Origin: Bacteroidota bacterium
GTDB taxonomy: Bacteria; Bacteroidota; Ignavibacteria; Tepidaquicellales; Tepidaquicellaceae
Direction: 5' to 3'
Assembly: GCA_018266835.1 (NCBI GenBank)
Contig: JAFDZP010000002.1
Span: forward strand, 967,302-1,031,301
DNA length: 64,000 nucleotides
A program made the position numbers and the translations under genes. Shown here piece by piece: positions 53,527 through 63,282 of this stretch (the stretch's first letter is position 1; each line of letters starts with the position of its first letter). The notes under the pieces were generated by a model. It had not been told where the DNA came from. It did not search any database and worked only from the letters and a program-made list of their open reading frames with translations.

Positions 53527-54120
53527 TTAAATTTTATAGAGATTATGAGTCCTGATATAGTCCTGAACGTCCTTATCTACGAGATATTTTATTGATTTGT
53601 TCTGGCTCATATATTCACGAATCATTGAAGAAGAAATTTCAAGCATCGGAACCGAAAGATACTTTACTCTTGCCGAAAAATCAGGATGAACATCCTGTAC
53701 ATATAAGTTAGGGCGGTTTAAAATTACTACTTCAGATAATAGGAATAATTTATTGGGGTCTTTCCATTTAGGAAATTCAATCAGAGTATCTATTCCAAGT
53801 ATAAGATATAACTTTACAAAATCGTTTTTATATTTTTCTTTTAGCTTTATAAGTGTATCAACCGTATAGGATTTTTCTTTCCGGTTTGATATTTCAATGT
53901 CACTTACTTCAAAGTGCTCGTCTTTTTCAAATGCAATCTTCGCCATGTTATAACGGTGCATGGGGTCAATAGTTTCAATATTGTTTTTTAATGCATGGTT
54001 GCCGGTTGGAATAAAAATAATTTTATCAAGGTGCATTTGTTCGCGCACATCATCTGCTAATATAGAGTGCGCAATATGGGGAGGATTGAATGAGCCGCCG
54101 AAAATTCCGTATCGTTTCAT
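53527..54120 (-). CDS. nadD: nicotinate-nucleotide adenylyltransferase
   Basis: Adenylates nicotinate mononucleotide to deamido-NAD in NAD synthesis. The 197-aa protein has the nucleotidyltransferase motif YGIFGGSFNPPHIAHSILA, FIPTGNHALKNN in the substrate loop, ILGIDTLIEFPKW and the C-terminal ISSSMIREYMSQ (SxxxR/ISSTxIR). It overlaps the GT9 gene upstream by 4 nt (ATGA), so is translated from the surface-polysaccharide transcript. Confidence 0.95.
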   Translation of the reverse strand: MKRYGIFGGSFNPPHIAHSILADDVREQMHLDKIIFIPTGNHALKNNIETIDPMHRYNMAKIAFEKDEHFEVSDIEISNRKEKSYTVDTLIKLKEKYKNDFVKLYLILGIDTLIEFPKWKDPNKLFLLSEVVILNRPNLYVQDVHPDFSARVKYLSVPMLEISSSMIREYMSQNKSIKYLVDKDVQDYIRTHNLYKI

Positions 54121-55199
54121 TTATTTAAATTTAATTTACTTATTGATGCAGTAACTTCTTCAATTGTTATTGTTTTCATGCATTCAAGTGTCCCTGTGTG
54201 GCAGCGGAATACACCATTCTGCCAGTACTTCGGATTATCTCTTTGCGCTGCTGTTACGGGATTATAGCACGGACTGCAATAAGGTTTCTTCCAGATCAAA
54301 ATATGTTCCGCGCTGCTGTTTACCGAAGTAAGCGGCTTAACAAAATCTGCATCGGACGGACCGAAGATAGCAACGGTTGAAATCCCGAATGCTGCAGCAA
54401 TGTGAAGAGGACCGGTATCTCCGCAGACGAATACATTACATATGGAAATCAAATCTATATCAATAGTTTTTTTGATAACGTTTGAAGTAAATTTGATATC
54501 AGGATTTATTTTTTCAGCTGAATCTCTTCCTTCAAAAACTATAACTAAATTATCGCTGCTTTCATTTGCGGAGTTATTAATTACTGTAACAAAATTATTA
54601 AAGTCCAAGCGTTTAATGTCCATATCCGTTCCGGGATTTATTCCGCCGAAAGGAAAAATTCCGATTATTTTTTTGTCCGAAGGAATCCCCTGCTCTTTTT
54701 TTATTTCTTCTTTTGTTTTAACTCTCTTAAGTGATGTCCCGTTATTTTTCATAGGTAAACCAAGCGGTTCCAACATGCTGATATTTTTATCGGTAGTGTG
54801 GGTGTATTTATCAAAATCAACGGAGTGTGTAAGATGCTTAGTTCCGTTAAATCCTAACCTAATTTTTATTCCGGAAAGCTTTGCAAAAAGTCCATAGAAA
54901 TTGTTTCTGTGACCAAGCACAGCTAAATCATATTTATTATTTCTTAAAGCAAAAATAGTTTTTATAGTATTGAAAACTTTTTTCAGTCCCGATGATTCAT
55001 AAGGTCCTTCATAATATATAACTTCATCTATGAATTTCAAATATGGTATTAACGGCTTCAGCCAGTTTGCTGCAAGAAGTGTGATTTTTGCACCGGGATA
55101 ATTAGTTCTCAGGTTTTCTATTACGGGTGTAAAGAAAACCACATCACCCAGACAGCAGAGCTTTATAATTAAAATATTTTTTATTTCCTGCTTAGGCAT
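54117..55199 (-). CDS. glycosyltransferase family 9 (heptosyltransferase-like), copy 1
   Basis: About 360 aa. GT-B enzyme: N-terminal half ILIIKLCCLGDVVFFTPVIENLR, C-terminal donor site FVCGDTGPLHIAAAFGISTVAIFGPSD. The tail has KPYCSPC and later CHTGTLECM, a Cys set seen in many environmental GT9 enzymes. GT9 proteins transfer ADP-heptose to LPS core or related sugars. The frame opens at 55208, but the ATG at 55199 has AAGGAG about 10 nt before it and gives less overlap with the ligase gene. Part of the polysaccharide cluster; exact sugar unknown. Confidence 0.88.
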   Translation of the reverse strand: MPKQEIKNILIIKLCCLGDVVFFTPVIENLRTNYPGAKITLLAANWLKPLIPYLKFIDEVIYYEGPYESSGLKKVFNTIKTIFALRNNKYDLAVLGHRNNFYGLFAKLSGIKIRLGFNGTKHLTHSVDFDKYTHTTDKNISMLEPLGLPMKNNGTSLKRVKTKEEIKKEQGIPSDKKIIGIFPFGGINPGTDMDIKRLDFNNFVTVINNSANESSDNLVIVFEGRDSAEKINPDIKFTSNVIKKTIDIDLISICNVFVCGDTGPLHIAAAFGISTVAIFGPSDADFVKPLTSVNSSAEHILIWKKPYCSPCYNPVTAAQRDNPKYWQNGVFRCHTGTLECMKTITIEEVTASISKLNLNK

Positions 55200-56487
55200 T
55201 AACTGCATTCTCCTTCAGCTGATAATTCTGCTTATCCAAACTATATATCACAAGACAGATTATTAAATAATATTTGAAGTAAGGAGCGTAGTTGGATAAC
55301 GACGAAACAATAAGAATACAAAGCAAAAAAATCAGGGATAAATATTTCTTTTGCCTGACAAAATAATTCAGAAGGAAAATAAGTAAAGATAAAAATATTA
55401 TTGCTCCTATAATACCCTGCTCAGAAAGGAAAACAAGAAATATATTGTGCGGATTGTATTGAGATTTTTCCAGCGTATCAAATTTTGCCTTATCCATAGT
55501 TCTGCTAATGTAATCTATACTCTTATTAAAAAAAACTCCGGGACCTAAGCCAATTACTTTATTCTCCTGAAACGCCAGCCATGCACCGCGCCATATCATT
55601 GACCTTCCGTAAGTTGCTTCTTCCTCCATTGCTTCTTTACTGAAAAACTGCTGAATCCTTGCAATCGTCTGCGGAGTAGCAAGCTGCACTACGAAAAATA
55701 CTATCACAATTTGCAGGATAGTTTTATAATTAACCTTCTTAAATATTATAAACAAAATTCCGCTCAATAAAATTATAATCTGCGCGCTTCTGGAGCTCAG
55801 CATTCCGAATGCAAACCCGGAGCAGAGAATAAATACCCATATTAATATTTTATTTTTAAACTTACTATAATTGAGAATTACTAATACCAGAGATACTGCT
55901 ATTGAGAATGCAGTGAGATTTGTATCACTTGTAAGTCCCGAAGGACGTAAAATCATCTCCCCATTCATTTTAAAAAATGAGTGTTTTAATTCATTGTGTC
56001 CGAAGTGATCAATGAGAAATTGATTGAACTGCTGAATATAAAAATCAAGAATGCAGCTAACTGCCAGTAAAAAATTTATTACAAGAAATGATTTTAAAAT
56101 GAAATTCCCAGCTTGATTGAACTGCTTCAAATGTTTAAGAGTAATAAGCAGACAAACAAAATATGACAGGTAATTAAAGAGAGTTTTAAATGCTTTTTCT
56201 TTTTCAGTGCTCATTACAGATGATAATAGAGCGGAGAGGAAAATAAGAATCACAAATAAAACGAATTTTTTATAAATCTTATCAAACGCATCTGAAAATT
56301 TATAATCAGTAATTAAAAAGAACACTCCAATATAGATAAGTAGAACAGTTTTAGGAGTCTCTATATTAATATGAAAGAAGCCGAAGTTAAGATTGGTGAA
56401 AAGCATAGTATCGCAAAGCGTACCCACGCACAAAAGTATAAACGAAATTTTAAACAGTAAATATTTTGTATCGTAATTCTTTATCAT
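55192..56487 (-). CDS. O-antigen ligase / Wzy-like membrane protein
   Basis: 431 aa with about eleven helices. The large periplasmic loop lies between helices near residues 290-350 and holds TYGRSMIWRGAWLAFQENKVIGLGPG and YNPHNIFLVFLSEQG; the R...GLG...H-N pattern is the Wzy_C signature of O-antigen ligases and polymerases. LSSRSAQIIILL supplies another usual Arg. Ligase (WaaL) or polymerase (Wzy) cannot be separated by eye. It sits between the two GT9 genes, 3 nt from the upstream one. Confidence 0.88.
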   Translation of the reverse strand: MIKNYDTKYLLFKISFILLCVGTLCDTMLFTNLNFGFFHINIETPKTVLLIYIGVFFLITDYKFSDAFDKIYKKFVLFVILIFLSALLSSVMSTEKEKAFKTLFNYLSYFVCLLITLKHLKQFNQAGNFILKSFLVINFLLAVSCILDFYIQQFNQFLIDHFGHNELKHSFFKMNGEMILRPSGLTSDTNLTAFSIAVSLVLVILNYSKFKNKILIWVFILCSGFAFGMLSSRSAQIIILLSGILFIIFKKVNYKTILQIVIVFFVVQLATPQTIARIQQFFSKEAMEEEATYGRSMIWRGAWLAFQENKVIGLGPGVFFNKSIDYISRTMDKAKFDTLEKSQYNPHNIFLVFLSEQGIIGAIIFLSLLIFLLNYFVRQKKYLSLIFLLCILIVSSLSNYAPYFKYYLIICLVIYSLDKQNYQLKENAVNA

Positions 56488-56490
56488 AAA

Positions 56491-57738
56491 TTACTTAATC
56501 AGACTTAATTTTTGTTTTACAGCTTCCGCTAATATTTCAGGAGTAATTGCAGCAAGACAGGGACGGGTTTCACACCCGACATCAAAACAAGGACTGCACC
56601 AGATTTTTTTGTAAATCACCTCATGCTTATACTCACCCTGACTTTGGATTATTCTTAAGTTGTTATCCCATTCTTTTACTAAACTGTAATCAGAAAATTC
56701 GTACGGCTTCCATAACTCCACTGCACCTGGTCCGAATATGACAAACGAAGGAATGTATTGGGAAAGAAAATGTGTCTGTCCCCCGTCATATGAAAGCATC
56801 AGTTTTGATTTCTGCACATCGGGAATAATTTCAGTTAAGCTTTTATAAATTTTAAACTGAATGTTTTCGTTGCCTTTAAAATATTCGCGTTCTTTTTTGA
56901 AGCTTTCGGTCTCATATGCATCAGTAATTATTAGTTTATAATCTTTAAGCGAATTTATTATTTCAATTTCTTTTTCTATCTCAAATTTTCTTATAGCGCC
57001 GGTTCCTAAATGAATAAAGATATCATTACTCTTCTCAGTAACCGTTTCGTTTTTAAAATAAGGCAGTTCTGTGTTTCTTAATTTAAATTTCAATCCCAGT
57101 GAATCTTCCAGTAAAAACCGAATCTTCCTGCTCATGAAATCGTTATCGCGGGGAGAGACCCAGTTTGTTTTCATATAATACGTATATAGCCACGAAAGAA
57201 AAAACAATCTGCTTCCCGCTGTAAACTTAGAAACCATTCTTCCCATAATCGCAATCCTTCTTCTGCCGATTAAATCAATGACTGCATCATAATTCTCATT
57301 CTTTAGACCGTCAATAAATTTTTTGAACTCCTCATCAAAGAAACGGGGGAACAAAAAATGAAATACAAACTGTAATGCTTTACCTGCAACAGGTAATTTA
57401 TAAATGGAAGATAAATTTCCTTCATCCCAGTTTGCGGGACTATACACAATTAACTTATCAATGAACGGCAATCCTTCGAACACAAATTTGTTTTTATCCG
57501 AACATATAAAATGAATTTGTAAATCGGGATAATTAAGTTTTAAATCTCTCAGCACAGGTAATGTACACACTGCATCGCCTATTCTATCGTTTCGAAAAAA
57601 CAAAATTTTCTTCGGAACACCGTTAAATCGTTTCGGCGGCTTAACAGCATTAATAACTTTATCAATAAAATAAAAAAAGTCCGAGTTTTTAAATCTGATT
57701 AATTTTAATTTCAGCGGTATTTTATGCCGTCTCTCCAA
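56491..57738 (-). CDS. glycosyltransferase family 9 (heptosyltransferase-like), copy 2
   Basis: 415-aa GT-B enzyme: ILFFRNDRIGDAVCTLPVLRDLK in the acceptor half, LMLSYDGGQTHFLSQYIPSFVIFGPG at the donor site, and a C-terminal WCSPCFDVGCETRPCLAAIT Cys-rich motif. It differs from copy 1 enough to suggest a different linkage rather than recent duplication. The start appears to be TTG at 57738, 17 nt inside the flippase gene; no ATG occurs until well into the conserved domain. Confidence 0.88.
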   Translation of the reverse strand: MERRHKIPLKLKLIRFKNSDFFYFIDKVINAVKPPKRFNGVPKKILFFRNDRIGDAVCTLPVLRDLKLNYPDLQIHFICSDKNKFVFEGLPFIDKLIVYSPANWDEGNLSSIYKLPVAGKALQFVFHFLFPRFFDEEFKKFIDGLKNENYDAVIDLIGRRRIAIMGRMVSKFTAGSRLFFLSWLYTYYMKTNWVSPRDNDFMSRKIRFLLEDSLGLKFKLRNTELPYFKNETVTEKSNDIFIHLGTGAIRKFEIEKEIEIINSLKDYKLIITDAYETESFKKEREYFKGNENIQFKIYKSLTEIIPDVQKSKLMLSYDGGQTHFLSQYIPSFVIFGPGAVELWKPYEFSDYSLVKEWDNNLRIIQSQGEYKHEVIYKKIWCSPCFDVGCETRPCLAAITPEILAEAVKQKLSLIK

Positions 57739-58957
57739 TGCGTGATTTGATTTCTTTGTTTATTAAAATAAAGCATGCTATAAAAATTACCCACTCGCAA
57801 ATACCCACCGATAACGCGCTGCCTTCAGCCCCATACTTCGGCACAATTAAAATTCCCAGAACAATATTCAAAACTAAAGCAGCAGATAACACAACTGCGT
57901 ATTTTGTATTTTTGTCCAATGCAATCAGTCCCTGAGTTAAAAGATAATTTGGGAAAATTGCGATAAGCGCGAAGGTCATGTATCGCAGCAAAATATATGA
58001 TTCTGAATAATCCTTACCAAGAAATTTAAAAACATATTCACCTCCGAACCAGCAGAACAATGAAGCGAGGACTCCAAGCCCGAATAAAATCGGCAGCACT
58101 TTCCTGAAATTATTTTTAAACGAAACAATATTTTCTTTTGATAGCTTCGCAAATCCCGGAAAGAGCACTATCATTAGTATGCCGGGGATATTGGTAAACA
58201 CTTCAATCAGTTTATATGATGCTCCGTAAACTCCCACAGCAGACACTCCGTGATAATTTTCAAGAATGATCTGCGTAACACGGAAATATATTATTGAGAA
58301 CACTTCAACAAGCGCGAGAGTAACAATATCTCTTACATAATCTTTAAGTACAATTTTATTTTCTTCTGCATCGACATATTTATTTTTTTCTTTCAGATAT
58401 ATCGCCTGAATGATAAGATATGACGCAACCATGCTTAATCCGAAAGCAGCCAATGCATTTGAAGCAAAGTTTCCGTAATTAAGGAGGAGAAAACACACTC
58501 CGATAAAAATAATTTTCTGGATAATTAAAACAACCGCTTCAAAGTTCATCCGTCTTACCCCTCTGAAAAAAGAAAAATAAAGGTTCATAAGAGAGCTGAA
58601 TGCAATCCCTATAAGCGCATAAATTATATTTATAAAATTGTCACTGTAAAGATTAAAGGAGAGCAGAACTATAACCGTTACAATTATAGCTGTGAATATA
58701 CTTATGAAACGGATATTAAGCGCATATTTAAAGCTCGAATAAAATCCGCGGGCAATGTGTTTGGTAAGAATCATGTTTCCGCCGAGCTCAAAAAACACTC
58801 CGACTAAATATCCTATAGAAAGCGAAAAATCATATCTGCCGTACTCAGCGCTTCCCAAAGTGCGCGCAAGATAAAAAGTAAAAATAAAAACCATTGCGCG
58901 CGGAATTATCTGCGCAGTTGTGGTGTAAATTATATTTTTATAATTCTCTTTTATCAA
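57722..58957 (-). CDS. polysaccharide flippase (Wzx/MOP family)
   Basis: 411-aa membrane protein with about twelve helices. N-terminal signature TTTAQIIPRAMVFIFTFYLARTLGSAEYGRYDF, later SLMNLYFSFFRGVRRM and VLNIVLGILIVPKYGAEGSALSV near the end. It would turn lipid-linked sugar units across the inner membrane. The start appears to be TTG at 58957: the first ATG would remove the conserved first 16 residues. It overlaps GT9 copy 2 by 17 nt. Confidence 0.92.
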   Translation of the reverse strand: MIKENYKNIIYTTTAQIIPRAMVFIFTFYLARTLGSAEYGRYDFSLSIGYLVGVFFELGGNMILTKHIARGFYSSFKYALNIRFISIFTAIIVTVIVLLSFNLYSDNFINIIYALIGIAFSSLMNLYFSFFRGVRRMNFEAVVLIIQKIIFIGVCFLLLNYGNFASNALAAFGLSMVASYLIIQAIYLKEKNKYVDAEENKIVLKDYVRDIVTLALVEVFSIIYFRVTQIILENYHGVSAVGVYGASYKLIEVFTNIPGILMIVLFPGFAKLSKENIVSFKNNFRKVLPILFGLGVLASLFCWFGGEYVFKFLGKDYSESYILLRYMTFALIAIFPNYLLTQGLIALDKNTKYAVVLSAALVLNIVLGILIVPKYGAEGSALSVGICEWVIFIACFILINKEIKSRIGETA

Positions 58958-58964
58958 TTGATGG

Positions 58965-59804
58965 TCAGTAAGGAAACAACACAGATTTTAACGAATGTCT
59001 GTTCTGCGGATTGAATGTTAACAACAACAAAATATATTTTACAATTAAAGCTGATCTTAAAAAAAATCTTGTTACAAATGAATTGTGCGACTTATAATAT
59101 CTTAATCTTGCTTTCAGATACACAGGCAGTTCGGATTCGTATAATCTTAAATCTACAAGCTTGCAGAACGGATAAAAATAATTAACAAACTTTTTTTGAA
59201 GTAGTCTTTTGCATAACTCAGCATCGTCATAGTATCCAAGCAGATATTCATTAAATCCACCTGCCTCAAGCAAATTTTTTTTATTAATGAACATAGCTTC
59301 GCTTGAAACTCTTCCCACTGAAGCTATATCATGGTATTTATTTTCAAGCTCAAGAGACTTATGTGTATTACCCTCAAATATTTTTTTATTTATGGCTGCT
59401 TCCTCAGTTTCTTCTGAAAGTCCGACTTCTTTCCAGAAATTTATTTTAAAATGGTTCTTATAATCGTAAAGCTTTAATGCAACGGCTCCGTAGTTTCTGT
59501 TCTTAAACTTTTCGAAAAAATAAGTGAAAGGATTCACTTTTATAACAACACCTGATTTAATAAAAAGCAGATTATCTGAACTTGTTTTTGAAACGGCAAA
59601 GTTTTTTACTTTTGCAAGATTGTCAGTATCCAAATAGTAAACTTTAAGCTTCGGTCTTGACTCGTCTTCTGTTTTTATTTTCGTGTTTACAATTATAATT
59701 TCATAATCAGTATCTGTGATTTTTTCCTCAATGGAAAGAACGGTTTCCTGCAGATACTTTACAGAATCCAGATTGTTTATAATAATAATTGATATCACAT
59801 TCAA
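58965..59804 (-). CDS. GT2-like glycosyltransferase with atypical DxD site
   Basis: 279 aa, GT-A fold. NVISIIIINNLDSVKYLQETVLSI at the N-terminus matches family 2, and GGFNEYLLGYYDDAELCKRLLQ matches the catalytic base/acceptor helix (usually GGFDE...EDxDL). But the DxD strand reads LLFIKSGVVI, so the usual aspartates are replaced by Lys and Gly. It may be inactive, use another residue, or be structurally shifted. The start is TTG at 59804 or GTG at 59798; it overlaps the DUF2142 gene by 4 nt. Between flippase and DUF2142 in the cluster. Confidence 0.78.
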   Translation of the reverse strand: MNVISIIIINNLDSVKYLQETVLSIEEKITDTDYEIIIVNTKIKTEDESRPKLKVYYLDTDNLAKVKNFAVSKTSSDNLLFIKSGVVIKVNPFTYFFEKFKNRNYGAVALKLYDYKNHFKINFWKEVGLSEETEEAAINKKIFEGNTHKSLELENKYHDIASVGRVSSEAMFINKKNLLEAGGFNEYLLGYYDDAELCKRLLQKKFVNYFYPFCKLVDLRLYESELPVYLKARLRYYKSHNSFVTRFFLRSALIVKYILLLLTFNPQNRHSLKSVLFPY

Positions 59805-61138
59805 AGATAATTATTTTGGATGTAATAAAATCTGTATATAACGTAGACTGAAATGAGGTTAATTATAATTAGGATTACATAAATTGCATGCAGAATTTTT
59901 CTGCTTAAGATGCTTTTTTTAAACAGATGGAAAAAATTTGACAGCCCGCCAATAATGCAGACAGATATTAACGATAGTACAGGAAACAAAAATCTTCCCT
60001 GATGCTGAGAGTATGAAAGATTGTAGTAAACTATTCCTGCAAGGCAGATTATCAGCGAACAAATTATAAATAATTTTACCGGAGTAATTTTAGTAAGTAG
60101 GAATTTTTTGGAAATACCTATTACTCCTGCCGCCGACAATATAAAGTAGAATACATATATGAAGAATGGAACTGCAAGATTCATCCAGCCGAATACTCCG
60201 AAGAAAGAACCGAACAATCCGGGGACAAAAGGATATATAAAATAAAACGAGAAAATTGATTTCGGGTCATAGTGCATTGGTACAGTAATTTTTTCAACAT
60301 CTGTGAGTAGCGTGTCATTATATAAATAATGATTTCTGAAATAAAACCAGCCTGCGACCAATACAGTAAAGATAAATAATGAAGCGCTAAGCTTTATAAA
60401 TATTTCTTTGGTAATTTTCCCTATGTGAAATGCGTAAGCGGTGGAAATAATGACTGAAGGAATGAGGAAAAACAAAGTCTTCTTGCACAACAGACACAAC
60501 GAAAACACCAGACTGAAAACAACTATTTTTTTAACTGAACTATCCTTCAAAAAAACTAAGAACAAATATATTGCTGCCGAAGCCAATAAATTTGAAAGGC
60601 TGTCATTCGTAATAGTTGAGGAAGAATAAATTACCTGAGGTATTGAAGCTGTAAAAAAAAGACAGAGATATGCTATTTTATAATCAGCGAAAAAAAGTTT
60701 TGCTATTTTATAAATGAAAAATAAATTTACAACTCCGAACAAAGTTGAAATTAGTCTGAGGAAATAAAATTTTGTTCTGCTTTCATTATCGGAAAACGGA
60801 TTATTGTTCACATGGTTGAAAACAGGAACCAGACTTTCCGGTCCTCCAGCCGAGAAATGTTTTTTATTATAAACTAAAGAAAAATTTACAGGTGAGTTTC
60901 CCCATATAAGCTTTACCATTGAAGCGCTTATCACATAATACAAAGGGAACTGATGCCCTTCGATATTAACTTTTTCTTTTTCGCTTAACTGGTTAGGTAA
61001 GGAAGAGTTTTTTACTACGAAATTTATATATTCCAGATGATTAGGTTCATCATTTGCCTCGAATGGGGGAATAAGAAAAACAAAAACAATACTGAACACA
61101 GTAAAATATGCCAGTATATAATAGTAAGTTTTCTTCAA
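59801..61138 (-). CDS. DUF2142-type membrane protein, GT-C glycosyltransferase-like
   Basis: 445-aa protein with about ten helices. The first periplasmic loop has IPPFEANDEPNHLEYINF, the DEPNH/DEPxH motif of DUF2142 and related GT-C transferases that use polyprenyl-phosphate sugars. A late loop has YSQHQGRFLFPVLS, the matching Q-x-R-Y/FLFP motif. The start appears to be TTG at 61138 with KKTYYYILAY next; the next ATG is far inside. It probably transfers a sugar on the periplasmic side to glycans of this cluster. Confidence 0.85.
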   Translation of the reverse strand: MKKTYYYILAYFTVFSIVFVFLIPPFEANDEPNHLEYINFVVKNSSLPNQLSEKEKVNIEGHQFPLYYVISASMVKLIWGNSPVNFSLVYNKKHFSAGGPESLVPVFNHVNNNPFSDNESRTKFYFLRLISTLFGVVNLFFIYKIAKLFFADYKIAYLCLFFTASIPQVIYSSSTITNDSLSNLLASAAIYLFLVFLKDSSVKKIVVFSLVFSLCLLCKKTLFFLIPSVIISTAYAFHIGKITKEIFIKLSASLFIFTVLVAGWFYFRNHYLYNDTLLTDVEKITVPMHYDPKSIFSFYFIYPFVPGLFGSFFGVFGWMNLAVPFFIYVFYFILSAAGVIGISKKFLLTKITPVKLFIICSLIICLAGIVYYNLSYSQHQGRFLFPVLSLISVCIIGGLSNFFHLFKKSILSRKILHAIYVILIIINLISVYVIYRFYYIQNNYL

Positions 61139-61141
61139 AGT

Positions 61142-62143
61142 TTACTGCTGCTGCTTTGAGTAATAATTTACCGAAGCATTATAGAACATCATTTGTATGT
61201 TATATCTCAGAAGCGCTACTTCTTTTTCGTAGTCGCTCTTTCTTAATCCTCTTGAATTTTTATACTGATCTTTTCTCACAGCAAGAGTTATTGCCGTCTT
61301 AACATAATCTCTTTGGTTTACCCCCTGCGGACACCAGCCGTATTTACTTCTTCTTGTTACAAATGGAAGATAATTCAGATGTTCTGCAGGTATGATTCCG
61401 TTCTGTGATTCTTCGTGAAGCTCTAATTTTATTTTTTTGCCTTCGTAGTAGACAGCAATCTGGAAGATTGCAAAGAAAGCAATGAAGTACATTATTAAAA
61501 ATAAAAATCCTAAAATAGAAGTTGATTCAAAGCTGACTGTTAAATTCCATGTAAAGTGAATGAATACCGCTGAAAGAAAACCTAAAGGTATGACTAATAA
61601 CTTAACAGGTACTGATTTGAATTTTGCGTAACCGATGAATGCTCCGAACGTTGCCTGAGATAAGCAGTGCAGCACTGCTGAGAAAAGAGTTCGGATAATT
61701 ACTAAGTATAACCATGATTCAGGTGTGTTGCCGTAATTAACGAAATATAAAAAGTTTTCCGTCATTCCGAATCCGAGACCGATTGCTCCGCCGTAAACAA
61801 CTCCATCCACAACTCCATCGAATCGTTTATTATACGACATCATAAAAAGAAAAATACCTTTGGTAAATTCCTCTACTAATGGAGCAGTAATAATTGCTCC
61901 CGATAAGTCCATTAACTGCGCAGGATTATCACTGCTGAATTCCTGAATTACCTGATTTAACGGTATTTGAAAAATCAGGCTGCCGATTATTCCCAGAAAG
62001 ATTGCCCCAGTTGCGCCCCAGAAAAAATTCAGGAAGACAAGCCAGAACGGTTCGCGGTCATTACGGTCGAGCCACCATATTAAAATTAAATAAGTGAACA
62101 TCGGAACAACTGCCGCAATTAAAGAAGCAAAAGCTAAAAACAT
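61142..62143 (-). CDS. PrsW-family intramembrane metalloprotease
   Basis: 333-aa protein with about nine helices. The PrsW active site is intact: APLVEEFTKG (E91, E92), MTENFLYF (E129, N130) and SAVLHCLSQ (H159). PrsW in Bacillus cleaves an anti-sigma factor; in Gram-negatives targets are mostly unknown. The C-terminal 90 residues are soluble (YGWCPQGVNQRDYVKTAITLA) and end YYSKQQQ. It precedes the DUF2142 gene by 3 nt and so belongs to the transcript of the polysaccharide cluster, though no anti-sigma gene is present. Confidence 0.92.
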   Translation of the reverse strand: MFLAFASLIAAVVPMFTYLILIWWLDRNDREPFWLVFLNFFWGATGAIFLGIIGSLIFQIPLNQVIQEFSSDNPAQLMDLSGAIITAPLVEEFTKGIFLFMMSYNKRFDGVVDGVVYGGAIGLGFGMTENFLYFVNYGNTPESWLYLVIIRTLFSAVLHCLSQATFGAFIGYAKFKSVPVKLLVIPLGFLSAVFIHFTWNLTVSFESTSILGFLFLIMYFIAFFAIFQIAVYYEGKKIKLELHEESQNGIIPAEHLNYLPFVTRRSKYGWCPQGVNQRDYVKTAITLAVRKDQYKNSRGLRKSDYEKEVALLRYNIQMMFYNASVNYYSKQQQ

Positions 62144-62191
62144 TTAGTGGTTATTACTTTAAATGAAGGTTAAATATAATAAATGTATCTA

Positions 62192-63268
62192 TCAAATAAT
62201 CTCAAATTTTTTATCTGCAAGTTTCCCGCCGTTAATGATTATTGAAAGAGTGTGGCTTCCTTTGAAGTGTTTTCTTACAGTAAGGTCTTTGAATGAATGT
62301 GACTTTTTAAATTCGTACATCTTTCCTTTTTCATAAACATTTTCAGTTATCTTGAAAATCTTTTTGCTGTTCTTTCCTGAGGAAGTTATAAAATCTATTA
62401 TATACTCTAATCTGATTTTTTGTTCCCTATCGGTTTTCATCTTAAAGCTGAATGTAATTTTTTCTCCGACTTTAATTTTATTCTTATCAAATTTTAAATC
62501 GGATATTTTAATTCCTTCTGCACCTGTAAATCCAAATAATTTTAATGCTTCTACATTTCCTTTTTTCAGAAGTCCGCGAAGTCCGTGCTTTATTATCCAA
62601 TCGGTCTTCGGACTTTTACCGAACCATTTCTTTGCAGTTTCAAATGCAATATCAGGATTATCTTTTGATATATCGTTAAGATTATTAGCAACGCTTTTTC
62701 TTACGTATTCAGATTCATCATTTTTTAAAATCTCAAGGATTTTTAAAACTTCAGAAGGATTTTTTTTAAACTCGGGCAGCCCCATTGCCCACGGAAGTCT
62801 GGGACGGCTTCCTTCACTCGCTAATCTTCGCACATGATAATTTTTATGTTTTGCCCATTTCAACATCTGAGGCATTAGTTTTTTAGAGTACCTTATTATG
62901 AACAGACGGATGGCAAACTCACTGCTGCCATACTGCGTAAATAATTCTAATGCAGATATAGAAGTATCATAATCTTCAAGACCGTAAACTTCTACATAGT
63001 CAGGAAAAGTCATTGCAAGAAAACCTCTGGAATGAACTACGGCTTTTCTTAATATATCAACGGATTTTTTATAATCGGAGGGAAGAACAGCGTGGAGGCA
63101 TACCGAAATATGCCTCATTCTCTGTTTTAATTCTTTGTTATCCCAGTCATTATCAAAAACAAGATTTAAAAATTTTGCTTTATCAAACTTCGGATAAATT
63201 TTTACAAATACATCAGCAAAGTTATTGAGATATTCTTTGCTGAACATATTCTTTAAAGGTTCTGCCAT
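62192..63268 (-). CDS. AlkC-like DNA alkylation repair protein
   Basis: 358 aa. Residues 1-250 form HEAT-like helices: MAEPLKNMFSKEYLNNFADV, RMRHISVCLHAVLP, HVRRLASEGSRPRLPWAM, SEYVRKSVANNLNDISKDNPD, TDWIIKHGLRGLLKKGN. Residues about 265-358 add an immunoglobulin-like beta domain. HEAT repeats plus Ig-like domain are the known layout of AlkC, a non-base-flipping glycosylase for 3-methyladenine and 3-methylcytosine. It is 14 nt after the biotin-carrier gene and 48 nt before prsW; the setting explains nothing about its role. Confidence 0.88.
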   Translation of the reverse strand: MAEPLKNMFSKEYLNNFADVFVKIYPKFDKAKFLNLVFDNDWDNKELKQRMRHISVCLHAVLPSDYKKSVDILRKAVVHSRGFLAMTFPDYVEVYGLEDYDTSISALELFTQYGSSEFAIRLFIIRYSKKLMPQMLKWAKHKNYHVRRLASEGSRPRLPWAMGLPEFKKNPSEVLKILEILKNDESEYVRKSVANNLNDISKDNPDIAFETAKKWFGKSPKTDWIIKHGLRGLLKKGNVEALKLFGFTGAEGIKISDLKFDKNKIKVGEKITFSFKMKTDREQKIRLEYIIDFITSSGKNSKKIFKITENVYEKGKMYEFKKSHSFKDLTVRKHFKGSHTLSIIINGGKLADKKFEII

Positions 63269-63282
63269 TAATCAGTTAAAAT

